Origin: CAYWNA01 sp964459305
Lineage (GTDB): Bacteria > Planctomycetota > Planctomycetia > Pirellulales > Pirellulaceae
DNA: 23,279 nt
Direction of reading: 5' to 3'
Assembly: GCA_964459305.1 (NCBI GenBank)
Contig: CAYWNA010000209.1
Coordinates: 1 to 23,279 of the forward strand
The first letter of the stretch is position 1. Each line of letters starts with the position of its first letter. The notes below the pieces were generated by a model. That model had not been told where the DNA came from. It searched no databases and saw only the letters and a program-made list of their open reading frames with translations. Shown here in pieces: positions 8,715 to 17,753 of this stretch. The translations under genes and the position numbers were made by a program.

Positions 8715-8860
8715 GTAGGACGGATTGCTAATCCGTCCATCGTAGCATCAACGTATATATCAGCTTTGCGGCTAGACATCACGAATCGTGAGATCCGACG
8801 ACAAACAACATTCTTGCGGTTGCATTGGTCTTTCAGGGACGGATTGGCAATCCGTCCTAC
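8715..8860. repeat. Inverted pair of REP-like units, second family
   Basis: Left unit: GTAG at 8715-8718, stem GACGGATT / AATCCGTC, loop GCT. Right unit at 8838-8860 has the same stem, ends in CTAC, and on the minus strand has loop GCC. The two 24-base ends are identical on opposite strands except for one loop base. The 98-base middle contains a smaller palindrome (TCACGA, A, TCGTGA). It occupies the region between the divergent haem protein and the broken heparinase gene. Confidence 0.85.
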
Positions 8861-10923
8861 ATATTTTTGCAACTACGGGGTTCATTATCGCCTAATCTCA
8901 TTCGGCGGAAAGGCCAATCCACGTCATCGGTCGGACAGGCGAATAATCATCGGCCAGTCGCGCACGAGTATGCCCTTGAGCAAAGCGTCGGCACCACCCT
9001 ACGTGACGCTCAACTCCTGGGCTACGCCATTCATGAGATCGTAGCTGATCGCCGACGCATGTCGGCATGGGGCTGGTGCGCGATCAACCCGCTTTTCGCC
9101 GCCCGATGGTCTGCGCTGGCCGAGGGCAACACGATCTTGAACGACAAGATCTCGCTGCATCAGTTCGCGACGCGCCAAGCGGACCGGCTGCGACTGACCG
9201 TTACGTCGCCGGTCGACGTAGAGGCGGGTGTCTCTTTGCGCGGACTGGAAGCCTACTCAAAATCAGCGCCGCCGACACCGGTCGCCGAGTTCTTACACCG
9301 CCAAACGCCTCAGTTCATGCAGAGTCGCCAGACGGTCGATGAATGGCGTTCCCAACACGGCCAAGACCCATTGGATGAGTCGCTGCTTTCCAAAGAGCCA
9401 CGGCGATGGGAGCCTATTCCGTCTCGACTCTACAGAATGCAGGAGACCGGCCGGGCCGTCAACGAAGCGAACTCGGCAAACCAAACGTCTCTATCGCGCT
9501 TGTGCCAACGCTATGCCGAGACCGGACGCGCCGAGTACGCGCGCCGGGCTTGGCAGTTTCTGGCGGCGATGATCTCGCATTACGACCGCCACCAGGCATT
9601 TCGATTCGTCGGCCGGCAATGGCAGGCCGTCACGTTCCAGGAGCCGGCCTACAGGCTCGACGCAGTGCCGCTGCTTCATGAACAAATCGCGGAAGCCCTC
9701 GACGACTTGCAACGCTTGCGTCTCCTTTACTTCATCCAGGACGTTGCCGATTTTCAATACCGCTCCATTCTGGAATTCACACCCCTGCCGGAGGACGTCG
9801 ATGACACCAGCGATTTCTACAACTGGGTGCCCAATTCCCTTGGCGCGCTGACAATGACCGCAGCCTGGTTGCGTGAGTTTCCCCAAGCGGGGGTTTGGGT
9901 GGAGACCTGCGATGCGCGGTTTCCCGGCTTCTTCAAGGAGATCTTCTTTCTCAGCGATGGAGCCTGGTGGGAGTGTTCACCCCGCCATCATGTCTACGTG
10001 CTGCGAGGCGTGCATCGATATGCCCTGGCCAAGCAGCTCCTGGGCGATCCCATCTGGGACCGCTCGCACTTTGGCGTATCGTTGATGCAGGCGTTCGAGG
10101 CCCTCGCCAAGACCGCGACCCCACTCGGCGAGTATCCCTCACTGAACGATTCGTCAGGTTCCGAGCAGCCGATGGCGTCCGAACTGGTCGAAGCAGCCAC
10201 GATCATGGGGCGAGGGGACATGCTCTACGCATGGCGCACCAAGCCTCGCTGGCCAGATATTCCGGCCCTGAAACGCGTCCCCATCGACATCGCTCCCCCA
10301 ACACACCGTTCCATCAACATGCCGGCGGCCGGGATGGCCGTGCTCCGCGATGGATGGGACCGCGACGACGCCTATCTGATCTTGGACTACGGCCCTCACG
10401 GTGGCGGACACGGTCAACTCGACAAGTTTTCGTTCATTTTGGTCATCAGTGGGTACCCGACGCAGCCGACGCCCCCCACTACTCGATTTTCCCGGAACAG
10501 CGAACTTGGCACCGTCAAACGGTCGCACACAACACGGTGCTCGTGGACGAGACGAGCCAGAAGCCGGCAACCGGACGGCTCCTGTGCTTCAAAGCTGATG
10601 AGGAGATCGGTTTCGTCTGCGCCGACAGCGGTGGGGCGTACGAACACGTGCTCCATACACGAACTGTCCTCCACCCACGCGATGAGTACTTCCTGTTTCA
10701 TGATGTCATTCAAGCGGACGACAACAAAGAGCATCTGGTCGAATGGCTCCTTCACATTTACGGCGAAACCTCCGCACAGTCTCCCGGGCGCCTGATCTTC
10801 CGGCATCAGAATCAGAACAAAGGATTGGCACTCTTCTCGCCTGCCATAGGCGAAGCACCCGTCAGGATCGAGCGAGGGCTTTGCGGAGGTCCGGAACGAA
10901 AACAATGGACGGAGCCCGTGTAG
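8825..10923 (+). pseudogene. Heparinase II/III-like protein, frameshifted and truncated
   Basis: Two reading frames carry one protein. The first runs to about 10440 and includes YNWVPNSLGALT, CSPRHHVYVLRG and GPHGGGHGQLDKFSF, the last being the His-containing signature of the heparinase II/III beta domain. The second continues the family pattern from about 10437 (GHQWVPDAADAPHYSIFPEQ, then WHRQTVAHNTVLVDE). The switch needs one missing base and falls on a four-T run at 10437-10440; a fifth T would read FSFIFGHQWVPD. The start is uncertain. The frame opens at a TTG at 8825 inside a repeat, the first in-frame ATG is at 9059, and residues before about 9390 are not recognisable. The C-terminus looks cut short at the junction with the DUF1559 remnant. 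An intact enzyme would eliminate across uronate-containing polysaccharides. I regard it as a pseudogene, though the frameshift alone could be a sequencing error. Confidence 0.75.
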
Positions 10924-11324
10924 CTGGGACAAAGAAAAAGCGGGAGCACCGTGTTTCAAGCTTCAACGTGGTTGGGGTTGTTGTTGTCCAGAGGGCTCCC
11001 GTTTTCGACATCGAGCAACGGACACAGATCCCCTTTCTCGTAGTAAGGCAAAAGGTGGGCCAGCCAACTCCAACTGTGGTACCCACGCCCGCCAGTTCCC
11101 GGACCCAGGTTACGTCCCAAACTGGCAGCCGGCGGGAATTTCCCGTAAGTGTCGTGGAAGTGATGTGCGGCAAACCCAATTTGCCTGAGGTTGTTCGCAC
11201 ATTGCGAGCGCCTCGCCGCCTCGCGAGCCGTTTGTATTGCCGGCAGCAACAGAGCGACGAGAATGCCGATGATAGCGATCAACACGAGCAGCTCGACCAA
11301 AGTGAATCCAGTGTTTCTCTTCAT
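10919..11324 (-). pseudogene. Truncated DUF1559 prepilin-like protein
   Basis: The frame from the ATG at 11324 gives 122 residues. It starts with a type IV pilin-like leader and helix, where MKRNTG precedes FTLVELLVLIAIIGILVALLLPAIQTAREAARR split at the prepilin site. The DUF1559 pattern CANNLRQIGFAAHHFHDTYGKFPPA follows. Family members are usually around 300 residues. Translation stops at TGA (10956-10958), but the same frame beyond it reads NTVLPLFLCPS, the next conserved DUF1559 block. The stop is therefore internal, and homology ends abruptly at about 10923, where the heparinase remnant ends from the other side. GGAAGGA before the ATG is a plausible ribosome binding site, so a short pilin-like peptide may still be made. 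DUF1559 proteins are planctomycete pseudopilin-like proteins of unclear role. Confidence 0.85.
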
Positions 11325-11466
11325 GGGGGTCCTTCCTTCGGCGTCGCGTCATACAGATTATGTTTTCGTAATACTGCACGCCGGGTTCTAGTCACCGATC
11401 CGGTGCTTTGCAAGTGGACGACCTCTTGTTACCCTGGCGTGGCGTGCAGATTCGACTGGCAGCCTC

Positions 11467-11625
11467 ATTGGTCCGTTGGGGTCGCTGCAGAAATAGTACC
11501 GGCGTTTGTCCGCTGTAGCCGAACTCGCCAGAGTTTGCGATCTGCCACTGCAAACGGTCCAAAGTCTGGCGACTTCGGCTACCATGAAGTCCGGATCTAT
11601 TTCTGCCACGATCTTTGGGACCAAT
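11467..11625. repeat. Inverted pair of REP-like units, copy 2
   Basis: Relative of the element at 2269-2386. Left unit: GTAG 11515-11518, stem CCGAACTC / GAGTTTGC, loop GCCA. Right unit on the minus strand (11559-11582): stem CCGAAGTC / GACTTTGG, loop GCCA. Inverted borders GCAGAAATAG lie at 11487-11496 and 11597-11606, and outermost inverted ATTGGTCC at 11467-11474 and 11618-11625. The apical spacer pairs GTTTGC with GCAAAC, replacing the GTTT/AAAC pairing of copy 1. It ends 38 bases before the nikR start. Confidence 0.88.
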
Positions 11626-11663
11626 CCCACTGCCCGAAAGCTTAAGGATTCTAGGAGTCGTTC

Positions 11664-12077
11664 ATGTCCGAAATCGTCCGCTTCAGCGTTTCCGTCGAGG
11701 AAGATCTGTTGAAGAGGTTCGACAAATACTGCGAGCAAGAGCAGTTTGCCACTCGTAGCGAAGCGGTCCGTCAACTGATTCGCGAGCGGCTTACAAGCCG
11801 CGATTGGGAAACTGGAATTCAAACGGCCGTGGGTACGTTGACGCTGGTCTACGATCACCACCACGCTCAGCTCGGCAAACGCCTCACCAAGCTGCAGCAT
11901 GACAACACCGACCTGATCGTCTCCACGACACATGTCCACCTGACTCATGACCTTTGCCTCGAGGTCATCATCCTCCGCGGTCCGGCCAGCCGGCTGGAGC
12001 GAATCGCCGCACAGTTGAAAGGCTTGAAAGGAATCCACAAGGGCGAACTTGTAATGGCCAGCGCGCAGCATGAATGA
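11664..12077 (+). CDS. nikR: Nickel-responsive regulator NikR
   Basis: Protein of 137 residues, the normal NikR length, with AGGAG before the ATG at 11664. Residues 3-45 are a ribbon-helix-helix DNA-binding domain (VRFSVSVEEDLLKRFDKY... TRSEAVRQLIRERL). The rest is an ACT-like nickel-binding tetramerisation domain. The four high-affinity nickel ligands of Escherichia coli NikR (H76, H87, H89, C95) appear as H79, H90, H92 and C98, all shifted by exactly three, so the site is intact. It represses or tunes nickel uptake or nickel-enzyme genes. No nickel transporter, hydrogenase or urease gene is in the window, so its targets lie elsewhere. I saw no clear GTATGA/TCATAC operator nearby. A palindromic element sits just upstream. 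Confidence 0.93.
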   Translation: MSEIVRFSVSVEEDLLKRFDKYCEQEQFATRSEAVRQLIRERLTSRDWETGIQTAVGTLTLVYDHHHAQLGKRLTKLQHDNTDLIVSTTHVHLTHDLCLEVIILRGPASRLERIAAQLKGLKGIHKGELVMASAQHE

Positions 12078-12170
12078 GGCATCTATCTCCCTCCCGCCCT
12101 GTCGACGGTACATCCACCCATCGGCTATAGCGTTATTGCACGCTTTCCACAGAGAGAAGAGGCCTGCCAC

Positions 12171-13001
12171 ATGTCTCGAATCAGCACGCCGATGGAAATC
12201 TTGAAAATACTCGACAGATCAAACTGCAGAGAGTGCGGCAAACCGACATGCCTGGCCTTTGCTGTCGCAGTGTCTAACGGTCAGAAACAGCTCGATGAGT
12301 GCCCGAAATTGGATGGCGGGATCGTCGAGCAATTCGGCGGGCCGACTGCCGAGCCAGAATCCAGGCAGACGCCGCCCGAGGAGGATCCGTTCGCATCGAT
12401 CGAGCCCCTGCGACGGAGAATCACCACGGTTGATCTTCCAGCATCAGCCCAAAGACTAGGGGCGACTTTCTCGGATGGAAAACTCACCATCAAGTGTCTC
12501 GGCAGGGATTTCAGTGTTGACGCAGACGGGAACATCACTACCGCGATCCATGTCCACGGGTGGATCGCGATACCGGTGTTGGACTACTTGGTTAATGGCG
12601 CCGGAATTCCCGCATCGGGGAACTGGGTCTCATTTAGGGACCTGAGAGCTGGAACGGAGCGGTATCCGCTTTTCGCGCAGATGTGCGAGAAGCCCTGCAA
12701 GAGACTTGCGGACGACGACATGGATCTCATCGAGGATGTACTCGGCCTCTTCGGAAAGCCCGTGGAGAACCACTACTCTTCTGACCTTTCGTTTGTCCTG
12801 CACCCGCTGCCGAGAGTGCCGATTCTAATCCGTTACTGGGCACCGGAAGACGGAATGGAATCCAATCTGAATTTCTTCTTTGATTCGACCACGACGGAAA
12901 ACCTCAATATCGAGTCTGTGTATACTCTCGGCACGGGACTCGTGGTGATGGTCGAGAAGATCGCTTTGCGGCACGGCCTGGCAGCGACGGCGGGAAAGTG
13001 A
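12171..13001 (+). CDS. 4Fe-4S cluster protein with DUF3786 domain
   Basis: Protein of 276 residues. Residues 5-50 carry a C-x2-C-x4-C-x16-C pattern (C19, C22, C27, C44, in NCRECGKPTCLAFAVAV). This is the FeS domain shared with the gamma subunit of acetyl-CoA decarbonylase/synthase and corrinoid iron-sulphur proteins. The rest (about 80-270), including LGRDFSVDADGNI and YWAPEDGMESNLNFFFD, resembles DUF3786. Such proteins occur mainly in anaerobes and are thought to work in corrinoid or one-carbon chemistry, but the exact role is unknown. It follows nikR by 93 bases in the same direction. CODH/ACS is a nickel enzyme, so the pairing is suggestive but unproved. Its stop overlaps the GTG of the sigma fragment. 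Confidence 0.82.
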   Translation: MSRISTPMEILKILDRSNCRECGKPTCLAFAVAVSNGQKQLDECPKLDGGIVEQFGGPTAEPESRQTPPEEDPFASIEPLRRRITTVDLPASAQRLGATFSDGKLTIKCLGRDFSVDADGNITTAIHVHGWIAIPVLDYLVNGAGIPASGNWVSFRDLRAGTERYPLFAQMCEKPCKRLADDDMDLIEDVLGLFGKPVENHYSSDLSFVLHPLPRVPILIRYWAPEDGMESNLNFFFDSTTTENLNIESVYTLGTGLVVMVEKIALRHGLAATAGK

Positions 13002-13330
13002 ACCTGACGAGCTTGCAGGAGGGACGTTGGCAGGCGGAGTTGTTGCGTCGCGACACGGCCAAGATCCGTGGCGTTGTACTGGATGATGTTGACCCCAGGA
13101 TACCCGGCGCCGAGGATTTGGCCCAGCAGGTGCTGATTTCGGTTGCCGGGGGGATCCAGCGGTGGGAAACCGATCCGCGGCGAGCTCGCTTCCGCACGTG
13201 GCTGCGACGGGTCGCCGACAACGCGATTCTCAACGCGCTAACCGACGAAACCGTTTGTGCGTCGAATCTGCCGCAGAGATTTGTGATATTGAGATCTTGT
13301 TACGCGATTATCCGATTGCGGACAAATTGA
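12998..13330 (+). pseudogene. ECF sigma-70 factor fragment (region 2 only)
   Basis: The GTG at 12998 overlaps the stop of the iron-sulphur gene (GTGA) and opens a 110-residue frame. Residues about 9-77 resemble region 2 of planctomycete ECF sigma factors: GRWQAELLRRD, then AEDLAQQVLISVAGGIQRWETDPRRARFRTWLRRVADNAILNAL. The similarity stops at about residue 77; the remaining residues are unrelated, and no region 4 (helix-turn-helix for the -35 element) is found downstream in any frame. A full ECF factor is about 180-200 residues. I read it as a truncated remnant. A short expressed protein binding core polymerase is less likely but possible. Confidence 0.7.
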
Positions 13331-13730
13331 CACGTGGACAGCATGGGGCCTGTCATTTTGACTCCTTGCGGCATACCCGCGCCTGTTGTCTAAAGACTCG
13401 CCGCTCAACGTCCCCTTTCGCGAGAACTGCCGAGTGTATTGCAGTTCACGATGCGGCGGTTCGTGAGGGGGGGGGATGGAATTCGCTGTTGGCAGGTTTG
13501 GCACGGGGGTTGCATGATTCCGCTTCTCGAAATGCAAGTTTACGTGGACCGCGGCAACAGTCTAGTACCTCAGACAATTCGGTCCTGCAGCTAGCTGAAA
13601 CGCGCAAGCGTTTAGACAAAACCGCGAGAGTCGGAATTCTTGCGAATTCCGCTACCTACAACCTGAGACTTCGGCCTGTGCACGTAATGCAAACAACTGA
13701 AAAAACACATAGTAACAAGGAGAGGCAGAA
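13331..13730. other. Intergenic after sigma remnant, no gene seen
   Basis: Four hundred bases with no credible gene. It contains a run of nine G residues near 13467, a solo GTAG hairpin at 13632-13655, and the ribosome binding site AGGAG just before the HtrA start. Confidence 0.6.
13632..13655 (-). repeat. Solo REP-like GTAG hairpin, perfect stem
   Basis: On the minus strand: GTAG, then CGGAATTC, loop GCAA, GAATTCCG. It is an uninterrupted 8-bp stem with a GNRA-type loop. The layout is that of the CCGAACTC/GCCA/GAGTTTGG units but with a different stem sequence. It lies about 75 bases upstream of the HtrA gene. Confidence 0.75.
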
Positions 13731-15245
<1,515 letters not shown>

Positions 15246-15260
15246 CCGAGCGTTTCGTGG

Positions 15261-15281
15261 GTGGAAGGCAGTTCCACCTAC
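15261..15281 (-). repeat. Solo GTAG hairpin after htrA
   Basis: On the minus strand: GTAG then GTGGAA, loop CTGCC, TTCCAC. It has a 6-bp stem, shorter than the 8-bp units, and begins 16 bases after the htrA stop. It could serve as a weak transcript end, but no T run follows it. Confidence 0.6.
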
Positions 15282-15316
15282 AAGATGCCGCATAACATTC
15301 GGTGAATCCGCACCGG

Positions 15317-15363
15317 CAACCGGTCGATGGCTTCCGCCGCAACAAGGAACCGTCGGCCGGTTG
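15317..15363. other. 14-bp RNA-type hairpin between convergent genes
   Basis: CAACCGGTCGATGG at 15317-15330 pairs along all 14 positions with CCGTCGGCCGGTTG at 15350-15363 if two G-T wobbles are allowed, leaving a 19-base loop. It sits between the ends of htrA and the convergent aminomutase gene. A transcription end signal or a small RNA structure is possible. There is only a weak T-rich stretch after it, and it has no GTAG foot. Confidence 0.5.
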
Positions 15364-15463
15364 CGTTTCTTGCCTCGCGACGGACAAGAAGACGCGAGAT
15401 GGTTAGATGATCTACGATGTTTCGATACCGATTCCCGAAGGGCTCAGGGATCCTGTCGCAGGG

Positions 15464-17656
15464 CTACTCGCCGAGTTCGAGATTGGTGAACTCGTCGGTG
15501 ACCTGGAAATCGTAATCGGGGTATTCGTAGACGGACAGTCGGTTTTCGGTCACGCCGATCGAGTATCCCCATAAGCTCTCGTATTCTGAAACGTCCTCGC
15601 CCATCTCTTCGAGTTGCTGCAGGTACGCCGTGATCGACTTGGACTCGATAATCACGACCTTTCCCATCTTTTCTGTGATAGGGCTATGCCTGCGCGTGGC
15701 ATCGTGATCGAACTCCAGGACCCGTCTGCCGTAGCGCGTGATGCCGATTACTCGGTACGTCAAGCTCTTGCCCACGCCGGGCAAGTTCAGGACGTTGCGA
15801 TCTGACGCGACGAACGGCAGGTCGGCCTCCTCGCAGAGTGCTGCGACGCGGCCGACGATCTGTTCCGGCTCTGACGGCAAGCTGCGGATCGTTTCGTCTT
15901 GTTCATCCGGTACGGTCCCGAAGACCTTCTCCTCCATTTGCTCCTGTACCGCCCGGGCATTCGTCGCGAAGTTCGCATGATTTTCCATGTAGCCTTTGCA
16001 CGAAAATGTGTAATACGGCAACATGCCCACCTCGCCGAGCACCTGTCGCAGCTTTGCGTTATGTCCCCGTCGCGATGCAGCGGCCGTGAAGACGTGTTGG
16101 TTCGTAACAATCCAGCCGGCCGCCAGCAGCCGCTGGATCGCCTCGCGGACTTCCGGCGTGATTTCCATGGGCGATTCGAAATGCGTTTGGATCACAAACT
16201 GTTGGACGCCGGCCCCATGGGCCTTTTCCCGGAAATCGCCGAGGATACGCGCGAGTTCCGGGGTTATCCGTTGCGGCATATACACGGGAAGCCGGCTGCC
16301 GAGGCGGACTCGAACCAGTTCCGCGTACTTCTGGCCGGCGGGGCGAGATCGGTTGGCTTCCCTTTTGTGACACGCCATTTCATATACCGCGTCCAGGATC
16401 TCTGCCAACTCGCGGTCTGTGCTCATCAACGAGTCGCCACCTGTGATCAGGATGTCGCGGAGCTGCGAGTCATTTTCGAAGTAGTCCATCAGCCGCTGCA
16501 GCTTTTCGGGCCACGACTCCTTGGGCTCTAATTCGTCGAGGTTGAAATTCAGGTTGCCACGCTGGAAATCGTACAACCGCTGGCACGAGGCGCAGAGTCC
16601 GGCGCAGGCACGGCCACGGGTTTCCGGAATCAGGATTGCGACCTCGGGATAGCGCCGGTGCACGTTGTGGCGCGACGGCAGCAGCCAGCCAGCGGCATTG
16701 GGCTTGCCCGGCTCGACCACGTCCTCCTTCTCCCACGCCACGATGTGGCCGAACTCCTCGACCAGCTGGTGCGTGTAGATCACATACGCGCGGATCGGCA
16801 GGTCCGCTCCGATGGCGAAGTAGGGGACACGCACGTGCAGCAAGGAAAGGTAGTATGGATTCACGAAGAAGGGGATGCCGCGCCCTTCGGCCTCGTGGAG
16901 GATCTTCATGGTGTCGGGATCCAACGAATGGCCGAGCATTTCGTTCAGCATGTCTGCCGAGCGGACGGCGAACCGAAGGTGGAACCGCGGATCGTTCCAC
17001 CAGTCCAGCGCCAGAATGCGCTTCTGTTCCTGTGGCATGTCAGGCGGAAACTGAAAACGCGAACTGGTGATCTCACCACGGTCCATGCGGTCGATGATCA
17101 CATCCAGGATCCGGTCGCGGTTTTCCTCACGCAGCCGGACGATGCGCGGGTCCAGCCCCGACGGGTGCCGGTCCATCCACTGTTCGACCTGGGCCCGCGT
17201 CGGCAGCCGGTGCTGGCTGCGACCGGAGAGTTGGCGAAAGAGCTGTAGCATATCCTCGAAAAAAAACGGTTTGGCGCCGCCGGTTCCATGGATGACGGCC
17301 AGCCAGATGAGTTTGATCGGATTGCTGATGGCGATGTGGCCGCGCAAATTGAGATCCTCGAACTCGCGGCCGGCGTTGTCGATGTAGTCCAGGATGCGGA
17401 TGGCGGCAAAGTCCTGCCAGCGCAGGTCCCGAAGCGATTCGCGGTCATTGTGCTCGGTCTCGTAGAACCGCAACGCCGCGGGATTCGTTTCCAGTTCCGC
17501 AAGTACCCAGTTGCGCACACCGATCAGCGCCTCGGTGTCGTTCCGGGCATTGGTCATGATCTCTTCGAGCTTTGGGTTCTCCATCAGGAGTTGCTTGAGA
17601 AGTTGATGAGACTTCACACTGATGGAGATTTTGTCCAGAGCCAGCTTCTTTGTCAT
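15464..17656 (-). CDS. Long KamA-family radical-SAM aminomutase
   Basis: Protein of 730 residues from the ATG at 17656, chosen because GGGAG lies 5 bases upstream; the frame opens further back without support. The second half is lysine 2,3-aminomutase-like. It has the radical-SAM cluster motif C351-x3-C355-x2-C358 (CAGLCASC), ITGGDSLMSTD (404-414), VRLGSRLPVYMPQRITPEL (449-468) and the PLP-lysine motif PGVGK with K630. At the two substrate-selecting positions, Asp in lysine aminomutase, this protein appears to have K554 (after a conserved Cys) and N624. As I recall, that pair is typical of glutamate 2,3-aminomutase. The first 330 residues have no counterpart in standard enzymes of about 420-470 residues, and there are inserts before and after K554. 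It probably moves an alpha-amino group to the beta carbon of an amino acid or conjugate. No acetyltransferase partner is adjacent. Confidence 0.85.
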   Translation of the reverse strand: MTKKLALDKISISVKSHQLLKQLLMENPKLEEIMTNARNDTEALIGVRNWVLAELETNPAALRFYETEHNDRESLRDLRWQDFAAIRILDYIDNAGREFEDLNLRGHIAISNPIKLIWLAVIHGTGGAKPFFFEDMLQLFRQLSGRSQHRLPTRAQVEQWMDRHPSGLDPRIVRLREENRDRILDVIIDRMDRGEITSSRFQFPPDMPQEQKRILALDWWNDPRFHLRFAVRSADMLNEMLGHSLDPDTMKILHEAEGRGIPFFVNPYYLSLLHVRVPYFAIGADLPIRAYVIYTHQLVEEFGHIVAWEKEDVVEPGKPNAAGWLLPSRHNVHRRYPEVAILIPETRGRACAGLCASCQRLYDFQRGNLNFNLDELEPKESWPEKLQRLMDYFENDSQLRDILITGGDSLMSTDRELAEILDAVYEMACHKREANRSRPAGQKYAELVRVRLGSRLPVYMPQRITPELARILGDFREKAHGAGVQQFVIQTHFESPMEITPEVREAIQRLLAAGWIVTNQHVFTAAASRRGHNAKLRQVLGEVGMLPYYTFSCKGYMENHANFATNARAVQEQMEEKVFGTVPDEQDETIRSLPSEPEQIVGRVAALCEEADLPFVASDRNVLNLPGVGKSLTYRVIGITRYGRRVLEFDHDATRRHSPITEKMGKVVIIESKSITAYLQQLEEMGEDVSEYESLWGYSIGVTENRLSVYEYPDYDFQVTDEFTNLELGE

Positions 17657-17753
17657 GGTAACTCCCGCGATATGGCATACAAGATTACCTGCAATATACG
17701 GCACGCCATCCGCTCGAATCAACATGACGCACGTTCACTTGTTCAACCTGGCA

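Noticed and set aside
8397..9044. 215-codon plus-strand frame
   Set aside because: It begins antisense to the haem protein start and passes through the inverted repeat, with no ribosome binding site or family resemblance.
10430..10445. Programmed ribosomal frameshift in the heparinase gene
   Set aside because: The zero-frame codons around the T run do not form a classical X XXY YYZ slippery heptamer, and the gene is also truncated at its 3' end, so loss of function or a sequencing error is simpler.
10743..11645. 300-codon plus-strand frame
   Set aside because: It runs antisense to the DUF1559 remnant and through the palindromic element; no protein-like pattern.
11388..12170. 260-codon minus-strand frame
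   Set aside because: It covers the repeat and lies antisense to nikR, which has a clear family match.
15246..15300. Classical terminator after htrA
   Set aside because: The hairpin at 15261-15281 lacks a following T run and has the GTAG foot of the repeat family, so it is listed as a repeat.
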